From Chryseobacterium sp. C-71 (GTDB lineage: Bacteria > Bacteroidota > Bacteroidia > Flavobacteriales > Weeksellaceae), in NCBI RefSeq assembly GCF_020911865.1, contig NZ_CP087131.1, positions 3,658,001 through 3,722,000 of the forward strand: a stretch of DNA of 64,000 nt, given 5' to 3'. Shown in pieces: positions 7,952 to 17,100 of this stretch (position 1 is its first letter; every line of letters begins with the position of its first letter). The notes under the pieces are model-generated. The model saw nothing but the letters and a program-made list of their open reading frames with translations, searched no databases and had not been told where the DNA came from. The translations under genes were made by a program, and so were the position numbers.

Positions 7952-9011
7952 AGAAGAATTTTTAGCAGACCTAAACCCTAATGACGATTCTTTTCCTGAG
8001 GGAAAAGATTATGTAGCAACTTATAAGATATTAAAGCCAAACTTTTCATCTATACATAACGAAATAAAAACTAAAATTTTAGAAATAGAAAAAGAAGGTT
8101 ATTATAATGATCATGGCACTGATCATATAAAAATGGTTATTGACAGAGCATCCAAGATTATATCAAATTTTAAATTAAGTGATGCCAGTTTTTCAATATC
8201 ACAATATGAAGTGTTTATCTTATTGGTTGCCATCAATTTACATGACAGTGGTCACTTAATTTCTGATAGAGATGGGCATGCACAGGCGGCAAAAGAATTG
8301 TTGAGTAGATTTGATAAAAATCCTAATAGCTTATTATTTGTAAACGAAAGGCGAATTATTGGAGATATTGCTAAAGCGCATGGTGGTAAAAATGACCCTA
8401 TTGGTATGTTGCAATCTGACGATTATATTTCCGGTAAGAAGATTCGTCCAAAACTGTTAGCTTCAATTTTAAGGCTTGCTGATGAGCTAGCAGAAGATAA
8501 GTCTAGAGCATCTAGATTTCTTTTAGAGTTAAAAGACCAACAGCAACTTAATCATGAGCCTTTAGATAAACACAGTGAAATTTATCATAGGTTTTCTGAA
8601 GCTATTGATTCAGTTTATCTCGAAGGTAATGTTATTAAATTATCTTTTTGTGTAAGCTCAAAAAATCTAAATAAAAAATTTGAAAAAAAGAGGAAAGATA
8701 TAATCACTGATCACTTTCTTTTAGATGAAATTTATGATCGATGTTTGAAGACATTTTTAGAAACGTTATATTGTAATAGATTTTTTCCTCCTCACAATCG
8801 ATACACTAAAATTACTGTAGATATTTATTTATTAGATGAATACGAAGATTATTTGGTTGACCCAATATCTTTTGTTATGGAAGAAAATGGATATCCGTTA
8901 ATGAATATTAAAGATATATTTACAATGTGTAAAAAATCTTTAATCACTTCTGCAGGCCGTAATATTGATGGAGAATATATCGCAGAAGTTATTGCTGAGA
9001 AAACTATTTGA
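7941..9011 (+). CDS. HD-domain protein (HD-CE-like) of a putative defence operon
   Basis: This 356-residue protein carries an HD-superfamily metal site. The motifs are DHGTDHIKM with H58 and H62, INLHDSGHL with H101-D102, AKAHGG with H147, and LRLADELAEDKSRA with D181. That set, and the LADEL ending, resembles the HD-CE group of conflict-system phosphohydrolases. A nucleotide or nucleic-acid phosphohydrolase is plausible; the substrate cannot be told. The C-terminal third (from about residue 230) has no recognised domain. The start overlaps the methyltransferase stop by 11 bases, and the stop is one base from the ATPase start, which points to coupled translation. Confidence 0.75.
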   Translation: MNIEEEFLADLNPNDDSFPEGKDYVATYKILKPNFSSIHNEIKTKILEIEKEGYYNDHGTDHIKMVIDRASKIISNFKLSDASFSISQYEVFILLVAINLHDSGHLISDRDGHAQAAKELLSRFDKNPNSLLFVNERRIIGDIAKAHGGKNDPIGMLQSDDYISGKKIRPKLLASILRLADELAEDKSRASRFLLELKDQQQLNHEPLDKHSEIYHRFSEAIDSVYLEGNVIKLSFCVSSKNLNKKFEKKRKDIITDHFLLDEIYDRCLKTFLETLYCNRFFPPHNRYTKITVDIYLLDEYEDYLVDPISFVMEENGYPLMNIKDIFTMCKKSLITSAGRNIDGEYIAEVIAEKTI

Positions 9012-9012
9012 A

Positions 9013-10797
9013 ATGAAAAATCCGTTTGATGTGAAAACCCCAGAAGGAATATCAGCTGAAGATGCACACGAACTATTTGTCGATGTGTTTACTGATTTTT
9101 ATCAAGTAAATAAAATAGGTCATGCATTTTTAAATGGACCACGTGGATCTGGAAAAAGTATGATGTTTAGATACATGATGCCAGATTGTCAAAAACTTAG
9201 TAAAAATTCATCATTAAAAGAAATTGATTATTTTTCTTTGTATGTTCCATTTAAGCTAACAGATATTAACTATGTCGAGTTAGAAAGGTTTAAGCAAAAT
9301 TCAAATATTTTTATTAATGAACATCTGCTTACAACTTTTGTTACTTCAAAATGTTTTGTTAGCCTATTAAAATATGAGGATGAGATAAATGCTTGTTTTA
9401 GCGAGATTGAATATTTTTATAACAATACTTTTTTGTGGCATGTAGAAATTTCTGGAGCTGAAATTGACAAATACAAGAAAAAATTTAATACAGGTATTGA
9501 ATACATTAAGCAGATTGTTAGTATTTTGGATTCAATGTTAATTATTTGCAAAAATTATTGTAAAAGATCTTTGATTCCAGATAGTAGGGAAGATTATAAT
9601 GGGCCATTATGTAATTACTTAGATTTTCTTTATCCTCTTCTATTAGAATTAAAAAAATTATCATTTATGCCTCAAGATCGGGCTATATTTATATTAGCTG
9701 ATGATGCTGGATATTTGAATGAAACTCAAACTAAAATATTAAATACTTGGGTTTCTTATAGAACTTCCGACTCTGTAAGTATTAAAATTTCAACACAATT
9801 AGATTATAAAAGCTACTTAACCATTACTAATAAAACTATAGATTCACCTCACGACTATTCAAAAGTTAATATTGCAACAATTTATACCACATCGAACAAT
9901 AATTACTATCATAGGATTGAAGATATTGTTACAAGAAGATTGAAAAAATATTTACAATTAGATATTAGTCCTAAAGATTTTTTTCCACCTGATAAGGAAC
10001 AAGTAAAAAAGATTAAAGAAATTTACGATAAGTTAAAAAATGAATATGAGGACTCAGAAAAAAAGCATACTGCTGGTGATGCCGCAAGGAGATATGCCTC
10101 TTCTGAATATTTAAAATTTTTGAAGAATAAACGTTCTGGTTCTACTTTAAATTATGCAGGTTTTAATAATTTAGTTGATATATCGTCTGGTATCATCAGA
10201 CATTTTCTTGAACCTGCATCAATTATGTTCTCTGAAAACATTTCAAAGAATGGTGCGGAAAATGATGTGAAATTTTTACCAGTAAATATTCAAAATGAAG
10301 TAATTCAGAATTATTCTAGAAAATTTTTAGAAGATGAGTTTGAGTCAGTAAAAGAGGTTCATGGTATTAAAGGTGAAAATGAAATATTAAGTAAAGCAGA
10401 TAAACTTTTTAATATGATCAGTGGTTTAGGTCAGATGTTCCATCGTATATTTGTATCAGAAAAAAAAGAGCGTGTAGTTTTTTCTGTTGCACTATATGAT
10501 AATCCAGACAGGGAATTAGCTGAGATTATTGATTTGGCTGAACATTATGGTTACATACATCGGAGTTCAATCGGTAATAAAGAAGGAACGGGACGGTGTA
10601 AGCTTTACATTTTAAGCCGAACTCTGGCGCCTTACTTTAGGCTTGATCCCAACGGGTTTAAAGGTTATAAATTTATGAATAGTGATATTTTAAAGATTAG
10701 TCTCACAGATCCTAAAAAATTTGAGAAAATTGCTAATAAGCAAATTGAAGATTCTCAAGCAAGTGTTCAACAACTAAACCTTTTTGATGACTTATGA
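9013..10797 (+). CDS. ORC/CDC6-like AAA ATPase with C-terminal clamp-like peptide
   Basis: I chose ATG 9013 (594 residues), one base after the HD gene stop; an upstream start at 8965 would overlap that gene. Walker A is NGPRGSGKS at residues 41-49, and a Walker B-like strand is IFILADDAG at 225-233. The C-terminal region (about 470-570) looks like a winged helix, with LAEIIDLAEHYGYIHRSS and LYILSRTLAPYFRL. This layout matches the ORC-CDC6-type ATPases seen in bacterial conflict operons. The protein ends QQLNLFDDL, and QLNLF fits the bacterial sliding-clamp-binding pattern QLxLF. It probably acts on DNA, perhaps at replication forks; this is inference. Confidence 0.75.
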   Translation: MKNPFDVKTPEGISAEDAHELFVDVFTDFYQVNKIGHAFLNGPRGSGKSMMFRYMMPDCQKLSKNSSLKEIDYFSLYVPFKLTDINYVELERFKQNSNIFINEHLLTTFVTSKCFVSLLKYEDEINACFSEIEYFYNNTFLWHVEISGAEIDKYKKKFNTGIEYIKQIVSILDSMLIICKNYCKRSLIPDSREDYNGPLCNYLDFLYPLLLELKKLSFMPQDRAIFILADDAGYLNETQTKILNTWVSYRTSDSVSIKISTQLDYKSYLTITNKTIDSPHDYSKVNIATIYTTSNNNYYHRIEDIVTRRLKKYLQLDISPKDFFPPDKEQVKKIKEIYDKLKNEYEDSEKKHTAGDAARRYASSEYLKFLKNKRSGSTLNYAGFNNLVDISSGIIRHFLEPASIMFSENISKNGAENDVKFLPVNIQNEVIQNYSRKFLEDEFESVKEVHGIKGENEILSKADKLFNMISGLGQMFHRIFVSEKKERVVFSVALYDNPDRELAEIIDLAEHYGYIHRSSIGNKEGTGRCKLYILSRTLAPYFRLDPNGFKGYKFMNSDILKISLTDPKKFEKIANKQIEDSQASVQQLNLFDDL

Positions 10798-11747
10798 AAA
10801 TAATTGAAAATAATCTTATTGAACATTTAAATGAAATTGACTTATTTATTTGTTCATCAGGTTTTGAAAGTAGGTCTAAAAAAGTTGCGCTATCTCTAAG
10901 TCAATCGTTAGTTGCGAAAGCTATTGTCTTTCACATGAGTGACACATATCGGATATCGAACGAACACTTAAGTTTAATTGAGGAACATTTTAATGATATA
11001 GAAAAAATTATTTATCCTAAAAATGCTCCTTTGGATACTTTTGACATTTTTTACTCTACTTTAAAAAATGTTTCTCTACTTAATAATAAAGCAAAGCTAA
11101 AAACTGTAATTGACATTTCCACTTTCACTCGTGAGATACTACTGATACTTATCAAAGTTCTCTCACTTCCAACGTTTGCTAATTTTGATGTGAAAATAAT
11201 ATACACACCAAATAAATCTTATGCCAACAATTCAAAAAATGCTTGGATGACGAGAGGAGTAAGAGATATCCGTTCAATTGTTGGTTATTCAGGACTATTG
11301 TCTCCATCAAAAAAAACAGTATTGATTATTTTAGCAGGTTTTGAAGAAGAAAGAACCGAAAATATTATTGATTCTTTTGAACCATATCACATAATATTAG
11401 GAAAACCATCTAAATCTGACTCTATTACTAATGAATTAAGTGAAATAGCTGATAATAAATATAATTTTATAAAGAAGAAGTATGAACATTTAATTGTAGA
11501 AGAGTTTGAATTCTCATGCATTTCTTATGAAAATACTTTTAAATCTTTAGATAAAATCATAAAAAAGTTTGCTGGATTCAACTTAATTGTATCACCCCTT
11601 AACAATAAAATTTCTACTGTAGGTGTAGCCATGTCTGCTTTAAAAAATGAAGAATTACAAGTGTGCTACGCATCAGCAAATCAATATAATATAGATGCTG
11701 AAAATATCGAATGTGATTATTTTATGCTTTTTGACTTGAATTTTTAA
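10794..11747 (+). CDS. Unrecognised protein with duplicated GFE..R motif, last gene of the operon
   Basis: This 317-residue protein has no family I can name with confidence. It contains FICSSGFESRS (residues 18-28), VIDISTFTRE (105-114) and a second strand-turn-helix ILAGFEEERTENI (179-191). The two GFE..R segments each sit after a hydrophobic strand and before a helix, which suggests two related alpha/beta domains. The DIS-x-F-x-R segment recalls Rossmann-like conserved proteins of defence islands. Its ATG overlaps the ATPase stop as ATGA, so translation is coupled. It is probably a dedicated partner of the ATPase and HD protein. There is no membrane segment or signal peptide. Confidence 0.7.
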   Translation: MKIIENNLIEHLNEIDLFICSSGFESRSKKVALSLSQSLVAKAIVFHMSDTYRISNEHLSLIEEHFNDIEKIIYPKNAPLDTFDIFYSTLKNVSLLNNKAKLKTVIDISTFTREILLILIKVLSLPTFANFDVKIIYTPNKSYANNSKNAWMTRGVRDIRSIVGYSGLLSPSKKTVLIILAGFEEERTENIIDSFEPYHIILGKPSKSDSITNELSEIADNKYNFIKKKYEHLIVEEFEFSCISYENTFKSLDKIIKKFAGFNLIVSPLNNKISTVGVAMSALKNEELQVCYASANQYNIDAENIECDYFMLFDLNF

Positions 11748-11828
11748 AAGATGTTAAGAAATTGATCTATTTGTAATAATTGTGGAAGAATAAATTGTTT
11801 ATTTTTACTATGATCTCCTGCGCATTAT

Positions 11829-12875
11829 TTAATCCCATATACTTACTGTTTTAGCATTAAAATAATTTATTTTGCAACGGAACTTATCTTTTATAGATTC
11901 AAGATATTCTAAACTTTCATCTGAATAAACACCTATATAAACACTTCTAAGAATATTTGCAGCTGGCATTCCTTGATTTGCAGCTTTATTGATTGCGTCG
12001 ATTATATGTGTGTCGTATTCACCAAAATTGAAACCGAAAACAATCAATGAACCCTCAATGTTTGAAAAGTCATCGTAACAAAAAGCTAGATATTTATTAT
12101 GCGAAATTTGATTTAATTTTTCTTGTGCATTGCCTGCCGTGACAAATATTGGATATGATTTTGATTCCATACGGTCACTTATTTTTTGTAATAGGTAATG
12201 TCTTGAGTCATATTCTTCTTTTACAATTTCAGTTCCTGTATCGAAAATTGGTAATGTTCCGTGTAAATAGAAAATATTTTGCCTGTTTTTATTTTCTCCC
12301 CATATCAGATCTGACCATTCGGGCTCTTGTCCTGCTTTAGTTTCTTCTGGATTTAAAAGTTCTCTTCCAAAACCATCAATAGCTATTTTTGACGCATTCC
12401 TCATCAATACCCAATACATTAGTAAATCATAATTTGTTGAGTATATTTTCCCTCCCTTTGATAAAAAATTATCTAAAAAAGAGTGGCAAGATTTACTCCT
12501 CTCCTCAGCTACAATAAAAACATGTTCGGGATGTAATTCCTTTACGGCCTCAATTAAACTATTTTTTAATGTTGAATTTGCTTCTAGTATTTTACTTATA
12601 AATGAGTTATCTATTTCAAAAACTTTTGCAATTTCAACAAAATTATCAAGTTGTTGCATTATCAGTTCGAAGTTTTTTGTATTTGCAACCTTAAATAATT
12701 TTTTTAAAAATTCATCATCTGTATTTTCAATAAATGTGCTTAGCGCATTATAAGAGAATATTTTTGGATCGTAGGCCATGCTAAAACCATTTCCAAACAG
12801 TAAATGATAACTTCGTTTTCTCTTATCTAAGTAATTTATTACTTGTTCATATGTTTGTAATTCTTCTATTTTCAT
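11829..12875 (-). CDS. DUF4917 family, SIR2-like protein
   Basis: I chose ATG 12875 (MKIEELQTYE, 348 residues) over the longer frame because the 17 codons upstream look like leader. The features fit a SIR2-like fold: LLFGNGFSMAYD (GNG at 28-30), IYSTNYDLLMYWVL (STNYD at 146-150), FYLHGTLP (LHG at 204-206) and a late VFGFNFGEYDTHI. This is the DUF4917 pattern. Related SIR2-like proteins in defence islands cleave NAD, but the active site of DUF4917 is not established and the function here is unknown. It converges on the four-gene operon across 81 bases and probably has its own promoter. Confidence 0.75.
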   Translation of the reverse strand: MKIEELQTYEQVINYLDKRKRSYHLLFGNGFSMAYDPKIFSYNALSTFIENTDDEFLKKLFKVANTKNFELIMQQLDNFVEIAKVFEIDNSFISKILEANSTLKNSLIEAVKELHPEHVFIVAEERSKSCHSFLDNFLSKGGKIYSTNYDLLMYWVLMRNASKIAIDGFGRELLNPEETKAGQEPEWSDLIWGENKNRQNIFYLHGTLPIFDTGTEIVKEEYDSRHYLLQKISDRMESKSYPIFVTAGNAQEKLNQISHNKYLAFCYDDFSNIEGSLIVFGFNFGEYDTHIIDAINKAANQGMPAANILRSVYIGVYSDESLEYLESIKDKFRCKINYFNAKTVSIWD

Positions 12876-12913
12876 GATTGTTTTTAATTGTAATTTTTTT
12901 AGTAGATAAGCAT

Positions 12914-13057
12914 TTAAGAGATGCAATATTGAAAACCTAAATTATTTTCGAGATACTTTTTAAATTTAGCAGCAGACGTTCCAACAGCATTTACTACTTC
13001 TTTCAACACTTCTTTGGTTATGTCAAATTTTTTTGACCAGGGGTCGAGTTCCCACCT
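12914..13057 (-). pseudogene. Fragment of a DUF3606 small protein
   Basis: Read on the minus strand, 46 codons ending at TAA 12914 give WSKKFDITKEVL, VVNAVGTSAAKF and KKYLENN, which is the DUF3606 pattern. An in-frame TAG stands just upstream and no start codon is available, so the N-terminal part has been lost. DUF3606 genes are common small genes in Bacteroidota accessory DNA. The remaining bases of this gap up to 13,165 show nothing recognisable. Confidence 0.55.
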
Positions 13058-13165
13058 CTAGTTCAAATTGACTCTAGCTGCATCTGTTGCTCTTTTACTT
13101 AGTCATCACCCATAAAATCTTCTTTGGTTAATAAAAGTAAAAATAGCTATGTTTTTATATCAGAT

Positions 13166-13183
13166 GATTACGGTTTTCCGTAA
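13166..13183. promoter_or_regulatory. Copy 2 of the dispersed TTACGGnnnTCCGTAA palindrome
   Basis: GATTACGGTTTTCCGTAA forms an inverted repeat (TTACGG / CCGTAA) between the DUF3606 fragment and the XRE gene terminator. The other copies are at 3251 and 31,437. Confidence 0.4.
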
Positions 13184-13187
13184 ATAC

Positions 13188-13218
13188 AAAAAAATCCCAA
13201 CTCTCGTCAGGATTTTTT
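13188..13218. terminator. Bidirectional terminator at the end of the XRE gene
   Basis: AAAAAAATCC (13188-13197) and GGATTTTTT (13210-13218) form a stem with A- and T-rich arms, overlapping the XRE stop codon. Confidence 0.55.
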
Positions 13219-13500
13219 CTTCTTTTTAGGTTCTGCCTTAAGAATATTATTTTCCTTCATATAAATGGCAAAATCAAATTTTAGAGCGAAAAGAATTTGT
13301 GGTTCAATGCCGGCAGCTAAAGATATTCTTATCAATGTTGAGAGTTTAGGAATATTCTCCTTGTTTATTAGTCTATAGACTTGTTTCCGATCAACATTAG
13401 CGGCGGCGGCTAAATCAGCGATATCAATATCTTTCTCCTCAATTACTAGTTTTATGTAATCAGCGATTGCAATAAAATATTTATCATCAATATATTTCAT
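13207..13500 (-). CDS. XRE-like helix-turn-helix regulator
   Basis: This 97-residue protein has a helix-turn-helix at about residues 26-62 (DIADLAAAANVDRKQVYRLI, then KLSTLIRISLAAGI), typical of Cro/CI-like XRE regulators. A lysine-rich tail (KKKKK) ends it. The start codon lies 10 bases from a perfect 16-bp inverted repeat (13510-13549), a likely operator for its own promoter. Across that repeat begins a structured RNA region and then the SusC/SusD genes on the plus strand, so it may control either side. The specific target is unknown. Confidence 0.8.
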   Translation of the reverse strand: MKYIDDKYFIAIADYIKLVIEEKDIDIADLAAAANVDRKQVYRLINKENIPKLSTLIRISLAAGIEPQILFALKFDFAIYMKENNILKAEPKKKKKS

Positions 13501-13509
13501 TGAATAAAA

Positions 13510-13549
13510 GTGACATATTTGTCAAAATTATCATTGACAAATATGTCAC
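13510..13549. promoter_or_regulatory. Perfect 16-bp inverted repeat, probable XRE operator
   Basis: The arms GTGACATATTTGTCAA (13510-13525) and TTGACAAATATGTCAC (13534-13549) are perfectly complementary around an 8-base centre. They lie directly upstream of the XRE start codon on the minus strand. On the plus side a TATATTTG promoter element follows at 13566-13573. Confidence 0.65.
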
Positions 13550-13565
13550 AAATCAAAATTATTAT

Positions 13566-13573
13566 TATATTTG
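13566..13573 (+). promoter_or_regulatory. Promoter -7 element ahead of the structured RNA
   Basis: TATATTTG matches TAnnTTTG and would start transcription near 13580, exactly where the first hairpin of the structured region begins. No good -33 TTTG is seen, and the XRE palindrome occupies the upstream DNA, so this promoter may be repressed by that protein. Confidence 0.5.
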
Positions 13574-13579
13574 TAAAAT

Positions 13580-13880
13580 AAGTTACTGAAGTGTAACTTT
13601 GCGATACTTCAAAGAAATTTAGAAGCTATTGCTTAGAATCTCATTCTGAAAACTGGTAATTTAAAGTATACGAGAGGATAAGTACAATAGCTCACGACCG
13701 CGGCGTGAGCTCTCTTATCTGTATACAAGGTATACCAGTACCTCAGAATGGATATGTAGAGTTTCACGCTGTTTTTATTCCAGCATTCTCATATTCTGCA
13801 CCCTAAGCCGCTTCCTTAAAATATAGTATCAGACTGCAAGATACAATGGGGTGTACAACTCATTGCGGCTTTTAAAGCTT
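13580..13880 (+). ncRNA. Putative multi-stem structured RNA of unknown class
   Basis: By hand, complementary segments nest across about 300 bases. A 5' hairpin AAGTTAC/GTAACTT (13580-13586, 13593-13599) has a loop TGAAGT that is complementary to ACTTCA near 13605, a possible pseudoknot. A long arm follows: CATTCTGA (13642) with TCAGAATG (13743), ACTGGTA (13652) with TACCAGT (13733), GTATAC (13666) with GTATAC (13721), GATAAG (13677) with CTTATC (13714), and GCTCACG (13690) with CGTGAGC (13704). A third domain is closed by AAGCCGC (13805) and GCGGCTT (13865), enclosing GTATC/GATAC and AATGGG/CTCATT. No ORF of note covers it. It could be a 6S-like RNA, a leader of the SusC gene or part of a mobile system; I cannot assign it. 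Confidence 0.6.
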
Positions 13881-14149
13881 TTATAGGACACAATTTTCAT
13901 TCATATTAATTTTTTAAGATGTGCTGGGGCAGGAGGATTTGCTATGTATCTACTGAGGCTTCCTCCCAAGCATTATCGAAATACATTAATTAGGTTAATG
14001 CTAAAAACAAGATTGATTTTTAAGAAAGAGATAGTCAAATAAGAACTAACCATAGAAAAAAAATAGCCCTCTTAACACTATGAGTATTGTGGAATTTACG
14101 CAGTGTAGAAGAGAGCCTAAAATTTAACGAATTAAATCTATTCAAAAGT
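13881..14149 (+). other. SusC leader region with two further hairpins
   Basis: No gene is seen. One stem pairs GGAGGA (13932-13937) with TCCTCC (13961-13966), extended by TGCT/AGCA. A second pairs CTCTT (14069-14073) and CACT (14076-14079) with AGTG (14102-14105) and AAGAG (14109-14113), ending 37 bases before the SusC start. They may act on SusC expression as a leader; this is inference. Confidence 0.4.
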
Positions 14150-17100
14150 ATGAAAAAAAACTTTTGCAGCCTGAGTCATATCCAATTGGCTTTTAGCTTC
14201 ACATTGCTCGCCTCCGGCGTAGCAATAGGGCAGATGCGTGTGATTACAGGCACTGTTACAGATAATACTAATAATAAACCGATTTCAGGGGTAAGTATAT
14301 TTCAGGAGGGTAGTGATTCGGTTGCTACTACTAATAGTTCAGGTATTTATAGGGTTCAGGTATCAGGAGAGAATCCTGTCCTTGTCTTTAAGCAACCTGA
14401 TTATCCTGAACGAAAAGTTTCTTTAGGAGATAGAGTAACTGTTGATGTGTCATTGGGTAAAGAGAATGAGAATGTTGATGGGATTGGGAATGGAACTGAG
14501 AGAAAGAATGAAAATGTGAAATCAATAGAGGAGGTCGTTCTCAATGCAGGATATTATAAGGTTCGGGATAAAGAGAGAACGGGGAGCATTGCTAAGGTCT
14601 CTGCGAAGGATATTGAGAACCAGCCTGTCACGAATGTCCTTGCTTCAGCGCAGGGGAGGATGAGCGGGGTTTCGATCACTCAGAATTCAGGAACACCGGG
14701 AGGTGGATTTGATATTCAGATAAGAGGGAAGAACAGTATCCGTCGCGAAGGGAATGAGCCTTTGTATATTATTGACGGGATTCCTTTGGGATCTGAAACG
14801 CCATCGTTGTATTCAGTGACGATCTTACCAAATTCATCCATCAATCCTTTAAATGCGATCAATCCGAATGATATAGAAAGTTTTGAGGTATTGAAAGATG
14901 CTGATGCTACTGCAATTTACGGTAGTAGGGGAGCCAATGGGGTCATTATTGTGACGACTAAAAAGGGAAAAAAGGGCAGGACTGATCTGAAGCTGAACTC
15001 GTCCTATTCATTAAGTACGGTGGCCAATCGTATGGAAATGATGGATACGTCGCAGTATCTTCAGATGAGAAGGCAGGCTTTTCAGAATGACGGGATTGCA
15101 ACAATCCCTGCCAATGCGTATGACCTGAATACGTGGGATCAGAATCGGTATACGGATTGGCAGAAGGAACTCATCGGCAGGACTGCTGATGCATCTGTGG
15201 TTCAGCTGTCATTAAGCGGTGGTTCTGATAATTCCTCATATCTGATCAGCTATGGTCATCAGGAGCAGACCACGGTTTTTCCTGCTGATTTCAGATACAG
15301 GACGAATAACATTACTGGGAATTTTACATTAAGAAGTCCTGATAAACGCCTGGAGGTAAACATGAGCAACTCATTTTCTTTCCAGAATAACAATGTTCAG
15401 AACGACGATCTGACTAAAAGGAGTCTGACCCTGAGCCCTAATGCTCCGGCACTGTACGATGAGTCAGGGAATATCAATTGGCAGAATAATACCTTCTCCA
15501 ATCCTGTGGCATTGTTCAACAGTGAATATCTGAACTCGACTTCCTTTATCAACAGCGGAACCAATATTTCATATCGCCTGTTTCCTTTTATGTCATTGAA
15601 GTTCAATGGTGGGATTACCTATCAGAACTTTGAAGAGATCAGCCTGAAGCCTCACACGATGTATAATACTTCGGGTGGCTTGACTAGTGCGAATTCCATC
15701 TCATCAAAAAATAATCAGACCAACTTTTCCTATCTCCTGGAACCGCAGATCACCGCAGAGTATTCTTGGAATGATCATCGTTTTGATGTATTGGTGGGAA
15801 CCACGCTTCAGCAGTCTGAAGCCCGGCAGGGTTCGATACAGGGAATAGGTTTTGAAAGCAATGCACTTATCCGGAACATAGGAGCTGCTAAAACCAAGAT
15901 CGTATCTGATCAGGTGAACAGCCAGTACTTTTATACCGCTGCTTTTGCAAGGTTCAATTATCAGTTTAAGAAAAGGTATATCCTTAATCTTACGGGTAGG
16001 AGGGATGGTTCAAGCCGTTTCGGACCTGACAACCGTTTCGGGAATTTTGGAGCGGTAGGTGCCGCATGGATCTTCTCTGAGGAATCCTTTATGAAAGAAC
16101 TGAGCTGGCTGAGTTTTGCCAAATTGAGGGGAAGTATGGGAACGACCGGAAATGATAAAATAGGGGATTACCAGTATCTTAATACGTACAGCATCACTAC
16201 AAATATTTACAATGGGATCACAGGATTGTCACCGTCAAGGCTGTACAATCCCAACTTCAGCTGGGAAAAGACGGTGAAGAAAGAGGCAGCGATTGAATTG
16301 TCCTTTTTAAACAGCCGTATTAATATGACAGTCGCCTATTATAACAACAGTTCGTCCAATCAGCTAGTCGGCATTCCATTGCCGGCCACCGCAGGTTTTG
16401 CGTCGATTCAATCCAATCTTCCGGCAAAGGTCCAGAATACAGGATGGGAATTTGATTTTTCAGCGCAGGTGCTTAAAAGTTCACAACTGAAATACGAGAC
16501 TTCATTTAATTTTTCTGTTCCAAGAAATAAGCTGTTGGAATTTCCGAATCTTGCAGGCTCTACCTACAGCAACCAATATATGATAGGTTATCCGATGTCT
16601 TTGGTGAAGGTCTATCAGTTTGAAGGGGTGGATCCGGCAACAGGTCTGTACCGTTTCAAGGATTTTAACGGGGACGGACGACTGACCTCTCCTGACGATA
16701 ATCAGGTGATCGAGAAAATAGGGGTTGAATATTTCGGAGGCTGGTCCAATAATCTGCGATTCAAACAGTGGTCTGCTTCCTTTCTTTTTCAGTTTGTGAA
16801 ACAGAGAAACTGGAATTACAACCGCCAGATGTTGATTCCCGGGAATATGAACAACCAACCTGTGGAAGTATTAGATGCCTGGTCGCCATACAATCCTACA
16901 GGAACTTATATGCAATACACTTCGGGGACGATTGCACAGAAAAATACCCTGCATTCTTTGTTTCAGAATTCGACGGCAGCGGTCGGCGATGCGTCATTCA
17001 TAAGGCTGAAAAATGTACAGCTCAATTACAGCATCCCTGTGCAGAAGTTCGGGATCAGGGAGGCGATGATCTACGTGCAGGGACAGAACCTGCTGACCAT

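Noticed and set aside
13690..13710. Simple terminator for the XRE gene or a phage attachment site
   Set aside because: The GCTCACG hairpin is the tip of a much longer nested arm, no U-tract follows, and it lies upstream of the XRE start, not downstream.
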